Positions 56,321 to 64,000 of a stretch of DNA of 64,000 nucleotides are shown here, piece by piece (position 1 is the first letter of the stretch; each line of letters starts with the position of its first letter). A model generated the notes under the pieces. That model was given only the letters and a program-made list of their open reading frames with translations, was not told the DNA's origin and did no database searches. Origin of the DNA: Boesenbergia rotunda (lineage: Eukaryota > Streptophyta > Magnoliopsida > Zingiberales > Zingiberaceae); NCBI GenBank assembly GCA_024364735.1, contig JAGFNQ010004019.1, forward strand, positions 147,636 through 211,635. Reading direction: 5' to 3'. A program made the translations under genes and the position numbers.

Positions 56321-59300
56321 TTAAAATAATTCTGGATATCGTTCTCTCATGCTGTCCTCACGTTCCCAAGTAGCCTCTTCATGCTTTTGATTCTGCCAGA
56401 TGACCTTCACTAGTGGCACTTCTTTGTTTCTTAATCTTTTAACTGCTTTGTCCACTATCTGTGTCGGTCTGCTCTCATAACTAAGATCTTCTTGGATCTG
56501 TACTGACTGAGGCTGAATCACTTGGCTAGGGTCGTGAATACACTTCTTTAGCATAGAGACATGAAATGTACTGTGGATGGCTGACATCTCCTCTGGTAAG
56601 TCCAGCTCATAGGCTACCTTCCCAACTCTCTTTATAATCTTGTAGGGTCCTATGTAACGAGGACTTAGCTTGCCCTTCTTGCCAAATCTCACCACTCCCT
56701 TCATGGGAGCGACCTTGAGAAATACTGAATCTCCAACTTGGAATTCAAGTGGCCTACGGCGTGTGTCAGCATAACTTTTCTGTCGACTCTGGGCAGTCTC
56801 AATCCTCTGGCGGATCGTCTGGATAGCCTGAGTGGTCTCATTTATAAGCTCAGTCTGGCTGTCTAGTCCTGACTCCATCTCTTTCTTCTCACCAGCTTCT
56901 TGCCAACATATGGGTGATCTACATTTCCTGCCATATAATGCCTCATAAGGTGCCATCCTGATGGTGGCCTGATAGCTATTGTTGTAGGCAAACTCGGCTA
57001 AGCACAGAAATTTACACCAACTACCCTTAAAGTCCAACGCACAAGCCCTGAGCATGTCTTCTAAAATCTGATTTACTCTCTCTGTTTGTCCATCTGTCTG
57101 GGGATGGAAAGCTGTGCTGAACTGAAGTCTGGTGCCTAGGGCGTCCTGAACACACCTCCAAAAATGGGAGATGAACCGCCCATCTCTGTCAGAAACGATC
57201 GACTTCGGAACTCCGTGAAGTCTGATTACTTCTTTCACGTACAGCTGTGCTAACTGCTCTACCGAATGCGACAACTTGATGGCTAGGAAGTGGGCAGACT
57301 TGGTCAATCTATCCACTATCACCCAAATTGCATCGTGTCCATGGGTGGTTCTTGGAAGACCTGTGATAAAGTCCATGGATATTTCTTCCCACTTCCACTC
57401 TGGAATGGGAAGTGGCTGTAGAACTCCTCCTGGTCTCTGGTGCTCTGCTTTGACTCTCTGGCAGGTCAAGCAGGTACTGATATATCTGGCCACGTCTCGC
57501 TTGAGTCCAGACCACCAGAATCTTTTCTTTAAATCTTGATACATCTTGGTAGAACCAGGATGCATAGAGTATGGGGTACTGTGGGCCTCTTCTAGAATAT
57601 TCTTCCTTAGTTCCTCATCATTGGGGACGCAAAGGCGGTCTCCAAGATAGAGTATGCCACTATCCGATACTCGAAACTCTGAATTTTCTGCCTCCTGGAT
57701 CCCCTGCTTGATCTTCTGGATTTCTGGGTCTTGACTTTGCTTTCTTGTATATCTATAAGCAGGGTTGACTCTAGAGTCAATGCAGAAAGTTGCCCGATTA
57801 TTACCTCGACTCCAAAATTCTTTATTTCTCTCTGAAGTGGTAGAGACAGTGATGATAAGGACATCAGTGCCGCACAGGATTTTTTGCTCAGTGTATCTGC
57901 CACTTTATTAGCTTTACCTGGGTGGTAGAGGATTTCACAGTCATAATCTTTGACCAACTCTAGCCACCTGCGCTGCCTCATATTCAGGTCCTTCTGAGTG
58001 AAGAAGTACTTCAAACTCTGATAGTCTGTGAAGATTCTGCACTGCACTCCATACAGGTAGTGTCTCCAGAGTTTCAGTGCAAAGACCACAGCTGCTAGCT
58101 CAAGGTCATGCGTAGGGTAATTCTTCTCGTAGTCCTTGAGCTGTCTGGAGGCATATGCTATTACTTTACCATCTTGCATGAGGACAGCTCCAAGGCCCAT
58201 CTTGGATGCATCACTGTAAATGTCAAAGGCCTTGTCACTCTCTGGAATAGTCAGGATGGGAGCACTGGTCAATCTCTTCTTCAGCTCTAGAAAACTGTGC
58301 TCGCATTTATCTGACCATTCAAACTTCTTGTTCTTTCTGGTCAAGGCTGTAAGTGGAGAGGCTATCCTGGAAAAATCCTCCACAAATTTTCTGTAATATC
58401 CTGCCAGGCCTAAGAAGCTTCTGATCTCACTGGCATTCTTGGGTCTACACCAGTTGCTGACTGCTTCTATCTTGGCTGGATCAACTTGAATGCCTTCTTT
58501 GGATACAATGTGACCTAGGAAGGTTACCTGATTTAGCCAAAACTCACACTTTGAGAATTTCGCATAGAGCTTCTCCTGCTGAAGGATCTGCAGCACTATC
58601 CTCAAGTGTGTAGCATGGTCCTCTGGAGTCTGTGAGTATATGAGAATATCATCAATAAACACAATGATGAATTTATCGAGATACTCCCTGAAGATGTGGT
58701 TCATCAGCTCCATGAAGACTGCTGGAGCATTGGTTACTCCAAAAGGCATTACTACAAATTCATAGTGGCCGTATCTTGTCCTGAAAGCCGTCCTGGGAAT
58801 GTCACTTTCTTTAACCTTCAGCTGATGATACCCAGAACGTAGATCTATCTTCGAGAACACTGTAGCCCCTTTGAGTTGATCAAATAAATCATCTATTCTA
58901 GGAAGGGGGTACTTGTTCTTGATGGTCACCTTGTTCAGAGCTCTGTAGTCTATGCACAGACGCATAGACCCATCCTTCTTCTTGACGAAAAGTACAGGAG
59001 CTCCCCAGGGTGAATGACTCGGGCGAATGAAGCCCTTGTCTAGTAGCTCCTGGAGTTGCTCTTGTAATTCCTTCAACTCTGCTGGAGACATACGATAGGG
59101 TGCCTTCGAAATTGGGTTGGTTCCTGGGGCCAACTCAATTTCAACTCAATTTCCTGATTGGGAGGGAGTCCTGGTAACTCTTCAGGAAACACCTCAGGAT
59201 AGTCACAGACTACCCTCACGTCTTCTCTCTTCAATACTTCTCCTTGACTCACATCCACTATATGAGCTAGAAACCAGTGCACCCCTTCTCTAACATTCTC

Positions 59301-59582
59301 TGAGCTTGTAAGGTAGGTAGGAACCTATTTATCTTTCTCCTTGGGTCTCCAATAAACTCAACCGAAGGTTCTGCTTCTGGTGTGAACTTGACTTTTTCTT
59401 GCGGCAGTCTATAGAAGCATTATACTTGCTCAAGAAGTCCATTCCTAAAATGACATCGTAATCCTTTATCTCAGGGACTAAGGAGTCACTGTAGAGCTTT
59501 CGGTTGGAAATCTAGATTGATACTGCCCTTAGCCTCTCAGTAGAGGCCATTACTTCCCCTGACGGTAAGGTTGTTAAGAACT
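56321..59582 (-). pseudogene. pol: G: gypsy pol (protease remnant to chromodomain)
   Basis: The frames are 59282-59073 (region between protease and RT), 59133-57607 (RT with IVFIDDILIYS near 58657, RNase H with YSDASKMG near 58220) and 57565-56321 (integrase with SMDFITGLP, SDRDGRF and DGQTERVNQ, then the chromodomain-type end). RT through RNase H and integrase through chromodomain are each open. Frameshifts near 59140 and 57750 (one base lost in TTTCTTTG) separate them. The TAG at 59512-59514 and loss of the protease active site are shared with D. Confidence 0.93.
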
Positions 59583-60190
59583 TCATCGTTCAACCTTTCT
59601 GGTGGCCTTTATACTGTTTAAGTAGTGCTCAGTGATCAAAGCACTACTTATTAGTTCCTCGGAGGTTTGCAGCCTCTCAACACCGCTAGCCCCCCTTCAA
59701 CGCTATCTCAGGCCTTAACATCTTGAGCATTAGCCTAACTATCTCTTTTTCTGTGCTAACTAGCTCTGGGCACAGATGAGCTAACCGCTTAAACATCTTC
59801 ACTGCTTCATCCACGGATAGTTCTCCTTGTCTGAACTCCGTGAATTCATCATAATGCTTGTTGGTTACTTGCATGTGAGAGTATTCTTCGAAGAACTCAG
59901 TCTCGAAGTCGGCCCATGTCATCTGGCTGACATTTCTCTTGGCCTTGACTCTCTTCCACTATATTCTAGCATCTCCCGTAAGGCAGAAAGATGCACACTT
60001 TATCTTCTCTACCTCATGCCAGTCCAGTAGCCCTACTATTCTTTCCAACGTGTTGAACCATGCTTAAGCATCCCATGGTTTGCTTGTGCCTGGGAAGTTC
60101 CCTGGCTTCAGTTTCTCCTACTGAATGAGGTACGCTTCTTGCCTTCTAGGAGCTTGCTCCTCGTTTTGGGCCTTTCTAGGACGTCCTCAA
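59583..60190 (-). pseudogene. gag: G: gag remnant
   Basis: It has the same capsid blocks as D (MTWADFETEFFEEY at 59922, VRLMLKMLRPEIAL near 59700). The same TAA (60064-60066) and TAG (59959-59961) interrupt it. In addition 208 bp present in D (14959-15166) are missing at about 60143. The zinc knuckle is absent, as in D. Confidence 0.88.
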
Positions 60191-60614
60191 ATGTATAACT
60201 TAACACTTAATGGTAATGTTCCCAAACTTGCTTTAGGATACAACAAGACCTTGGTCTTGATTCTTATCTCATTCCTTAGTCCTAGAACTCGTTCTAGGGC
60301 TTAGTAAGACCTTGGTCTTACTCAAAACTTTTATCAAGCACCTTGCGTGCCATAATCCCAAAACTTACTTTTGGGCAAATCAAGTAAGTACTTAAGCATT
60401 TTTCTAATATCCATTCTAGGGATTAAACATGATTCCGTGATACTAAGGTATTAAACATGCTTCCTTGTTCTATGCACATATGAGTAAGTACTTAAGCATT
60501 TCTCTATACTGAAGTTAAGTAAAGGAGCAATAGAAAAACTGAAACTTAAAGCTTTCTTACTTGAAGACGGCAAGGTTGATGCTGATGTGTGTGTGATGCT
60601 GGAGAATGGGAACT

Positions 60615-60626
60615 GCTCTGATACCA
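60615..60626 (-). promoter_or_regulatory. G: primer-binding site, initiator tRNA-Met
   Basis: The minus strand reads TGGTATCAGAGC two bases from the LTR. The leader 60191-60614 has no frame and matches D's leader. Confidence 0.93.
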
Positions 60627-60628
60627 CC

Positions 60629-62961
60629 TGTAGCGACCCGCCTTCTCTCTACCTTTAGACGGATCGTTACTTTTCTCTACTTCTCAACTCTTATACATGA
60701 CTAAAGAAAATTGCGGAAATCTTTTTTTTTCTTTTAAATTCTGCTAACAATTATATTCTAACTTAAGCAATCATGTATAATAATACCATGTCATACTTCC
60801 TTCTCAATCTCGTAGTTAAAACCCATTGAAAACAGCCTTACTAACCAAAACAGCCCGTACCAGTCGACTGATGACGTCATCAGTCGACTGATACGGCTGT
60901 AACCTATTTTTACAGGTTTCGGCCCCTTGCTTCCCAAGTCCACCATTCCTTCAATTTCAAGCCATATCAAACCACAACATCATTTCTATACTCCATATCA
61001 GTTTCCTAAACAATTAAGCCAATCAAACGAATCCATAAACTTGAATTTAGGACTTTTATGGAAGAAAACAAACTAAACATGTTCATATGAACTTTAACAA
61101 TGGATATCGTACCAATCTTAGCTTCTATTACTTTATAACACCAAATCCATGTTCTATGACCTTGCTAAAACATCATGAAATGTGAATGCAACTTTCCTAA
61201 ACATATTTGAGCAATGAAACTTAATTCGAAAGGAAAATTGATACTATCTTGGCACAAACACTTTTTCCCTAACAAAGTATCAATATTTCTAACTACTCAC
61301 ACTTTTACTCATCTAATGCGATCATGGGAATATATATGCTAAAAGAAATGACATGGAATCTTTACTCTAAGAAATTTAGCATATAAAACTATCCAAAACT
61401 CAATTACTCCATAATCTCCATGAATTAAGAACTTGAAATTTGAATAAACTTAAACACTGCAATTCAAATAACTAAAATGTCTCGTCTCAAGGATCTCTCC
61501 ATAATCAGCCACCACACACACTCTACTCAGCACCGCCTCGTCGTCCTCCTTCAGAATTGCTTGCCTTTACCTTTATCTGCAATAAGAGGAAATGCATCTA
61601 TAAGCAAAAAGCTTAGTAAGTACTATCTAGCTCACAAAATCTCGAAATGTGCAGACATGCTTCTAGAACAATATGAAAATCATATGAGATACTAATATGC
61701 TTGAAAGAAAACTAAGAACATGTATAACTCAAAACATGCATACTCAAGCAATAAATAATCTCAATCTACTTTTCTTGGCTCAACTTGGAACTTTAGCTAT
61801 TCTTTAACTTTTGAAAACTTTCTGAAACTTTCGAAAACTTTGCTAAAGCATATACTTGAAAATAATAATCACTTGGATCCACTGAAGACGTAAGTACCAT
61901 CTCATGCGCGTTCCCTAAAAGGTTGGGGTAGCGAGCCACCAATCCTAATAGAGCAGACCTTGGTCTACCAGGGCCAAGACCTTGGAATTGGACACCTGGA
62001 TTTCTTTAACGACGCCCTTGGACGCCGGGTACTGGCCTTATAAAATAAAATAGCTTTTCTTTCTTTTCTTTCTTATCTGTAAATGCCTTGGCATTTTCTG
62101 GAGCACCTTGCGTGCTAAAATCCCTAAGTCTTGACTTTTGGGGATTTTTCTTAAGGCCTTGGCCTTCTCTTTTCTTATCTTTATCTTCTTTTCTTTTCTC
62201 ATAGCTTTTCTGGGTCCCTAATCTCATATAGGGTGCTTATCAAACATATACAAGCATATAAGAAACTAAGATCATATGCAAGAACTAAAGCAAAAAGGAA
62301 AAATTCTCTTTTAAAAACTTTTAAAGGAAATTCTCGCGGTAAAACCGCCTCTTACTGCAGGTGAGCAGTACTTACATTGATATCTTGGACTTACAACCAA
62401 GATTGAGGTCTAGAGCTCGGGAGAAACTTAAGATCTCGAAGAATTCTTCACGTCTACGCGTTCCTCTCGTCGCGGGGATCCCGAATATAGGATTATTTCT
62501 TGGAGAAGGGTCTCGGCCGGCCCTCTTGACCTTGGTTTGCGTGCGCACAAGAGAGGAGAGGGAGAGGGGTCGGCGCAGCTGTTGGGGAGGGAGAGGGTTT
62601 GAGAGAAAATAAAACAACTCTCTTTAAGTACCTATTTATACTTAAGGTTCGGATTAACTTAACTATAGATTAAATATCTATCATTCTTTCCTTTTCTGTG
62701 CTTGAAACCCTAGCCCGGCTGGTTGTGTGCGCTTGCTGTTTCGTGGAGGTCGCGTGTTCGAGCCACCCGCTGCACTTATTCGGTTTTTCCATTTTTGACT
62801 TTTCCTTTTTTCTTTTTCTTTTTCCAAAAATACCAAACGGACTCGGAAAATTCCATAAAAATACTCTAAAAATTCCTAAAAATATCTAGAATATTTCTAA
62901 ACCATTTCTAAATAATTCTAAGGACTTTAAAAACTAAAAATGGGAATTTTGGGGCGTTACA
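60629..62961 (-). repeat. G: 5' LTR, 2333 bp
   Basis: It is offset by exactly 6676 bp from the other LTR with no indel. TATAAATA is at 62633-62640 and the palindrome at 60857-60894. Confidence 0.96.
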
Positions 62962-62966
62962 AGAGC

Positions 62967-64000
62967 GTCTCCAAGACGATGCGAAGGTGGCACGTATGTT
63001 CCTCCTCGGAACGGGAGTAAATCAGGATATCGTCAATGAAAACAATAACGAACTGATCCAAATACTCCATAAAGACTCTATTCATCAGATCCATAAATAC
63101 TGCAGGAGCATTGGTAAGCCCAAATGACATTACCAGAAACTCATAATGTCTGTATCGAGTGCAGAAAGCCGTCTTCTGGATATCTGAATCTTTGATCCTC
63201 AACTGATGATATCCTGACCGCAAATCAATCTTAGAATACAATGAGGTATCCTTCAGCTGATCAAACAAATCTTCAATACAAGGCAGGGGATATTTGTTCT
63301 TAATGGTTACTGCATTCAACTGCCTGTAATCGATTCATAACCTCATAGAACCATCTTTCTTCTTTACAAATAGAACTGGTGAACCCCATGGAGATACGCT
63401 AGGTCAGATGAATCCCCTGTTAAGCAACTCATGATCCGGACCATTAGCTCGTTCAACTCCTTAGGCGCCATACGATACGGAACCTTTGATGTCGGCGCAG
63501 TCCTCGGAATCAACTCAATCATAAACTTACTTGCCTTCTGGGAGGCAAACTAGGAAGCTCCTCTGGAAAGACGTCAGGAAATTCTTGGACTACTGGAACA
63601 TCCGAGAGCTGAGGGCTACTGCTGTCATCAGTGCTGATCAATGACAAATGAAAACTTTGACATCCGTGCGATATAAGCTTCTGTGCCTAAAGTGTAGAGA
63701 TAATAGAAATTCCGTCATCTCTGGTGTCAATGAATTCTCACGAGGGTTGGTTCGGAGGCCGAAACATGACCACCCTTGCTTAGCAATCAACTGTGGCATG
63801 ATAGGCCGCCAACGAGTCCATGCCCAGAATAATATCAAACTCTACCATCTCAAGTACTGACAGATCCATGGTGAGAGTATAATCGCCGAAGTCCAATGGA
63901 CACGCCTTGACTTCCTGCGTGATATACAATACCTCACCGGATGGCAGAGACACTGATAGACGTTATGATCTAAGAGTAGGCAACCTACTAATCTTTCCCA
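62967..64000 (-). pseudogene. pol: Element F: pol, protease and RT part
   Basis: This continues F to the right of G, joined through AGAGC. RT (KVTIKNKYPLP-like start near 63315, SKIDLRSGYHQL near 63220, VFIDDILIYS near 63030) is open from 63319 to G; the region before it (63320-63640) is full of stops. The protease tail (ILGMD-like) is near 63820. The window ends before gag and the 5' LTR. Confidence 0.88.

Larger units (their letters stand above)
53953..62961 (-). mobile_element. Element G: recent Ty3/gypsy chromovirus, D family, complete ends
   Basis: It has LTRs at 53953-56285 and 60629-62961, PBS and polypurine tract, and an exact target duplication AGAGC (53948-53952, 62962-62966) inside F's RT. 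The two LTRs are both 2333 bp, and every stretch I compared is identical, so it is the youngest insertion here. The interior is nevertheless defective, with gag stops and a missing nucleocapsid/protease segment shared with D, plus its own frameshifts. Confidence 0.96.

Overview
This window looks like intergenic DNA from a flowering plant with a large, repeat-rich genome. Nearly all of it is LTR retrotransposon, nested several layers deep. Evidence for a plant: Ty1/copia and Ty3/gypsy polyproteins of plant type, primer-binding sites (PBS) matching plant initiator tRNA-Met and tRNA-Asp, and long LTRs of 1.3-2.7 kb. I found no host gene, tRNA or rRNA gene, CRISPR array, or bacterial or viral gene. 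The species cannot be read from the sequence. The letters A-N below are my own labels.

Layout. 1-3777: copia element A (+, SIRE/Maximus-like), the end of pol plus part of the 3' LTR. 3778-9498: copia element E (-, Angela/Tork-group-like), a 2.26-kb 3' LTR and a nearly intact pol, cut inside gag by a single N at 9499. 9500-17966: gypsy chromovirus D (-, Tekay/Del-like), with its left LTR truncated at the N. 17967-26391: copia C (-, SIRE-like), with gag, pol and its full 5' LTR. 26392-27021, 35186-37208 and 49579-50032: three pieces of copia B (+, SIRE-like). B was split by N1 (27022-35180, -, a SIRE-related element with gag but no pol) and by J (37209-49578, +). J has a tRNA-Asp PBS, 2.7-kb LTRs, no reverse transcriptase, and an unusual repeat-rich reading frame. 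K (45266-46866) is a solo LTR inside the 3' LTR of J. 50033-51589: LTR fragment L of another copia family. 51700-53952 and 62967-64000: old gypsy F (-), split by G (53953-62961, -). G is a recent member of D's family.

Four insertions are confirmed by target-site duplications: N1 in B (ATTAG/ATTAC, 4 of 5), J in B (GCGCC), K in J (GATAA) and G in F (AGAGC). The nest B > J > K is therefore read directly.

No element encodes a complete intact gag-pol. D and G share a deletion across the nucleocapsid/protease-active-site region and three premature stops. Yet the two G LTRs are the same length and match at every point I compared, so this defective lineage was probably moved by proteins supplied in trans. 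N1 and J also look non-autonomous. The most unusual item is the J reading frame (40086-42814): a Gln/Phe/Pro-rich segment resembling the post-capsid linker of Athila/Tat Gag, then seven 27-residue repeats, three W-L-R-P-P motifs and a hydrophobic C-terminus, in place of protease and polymerase.
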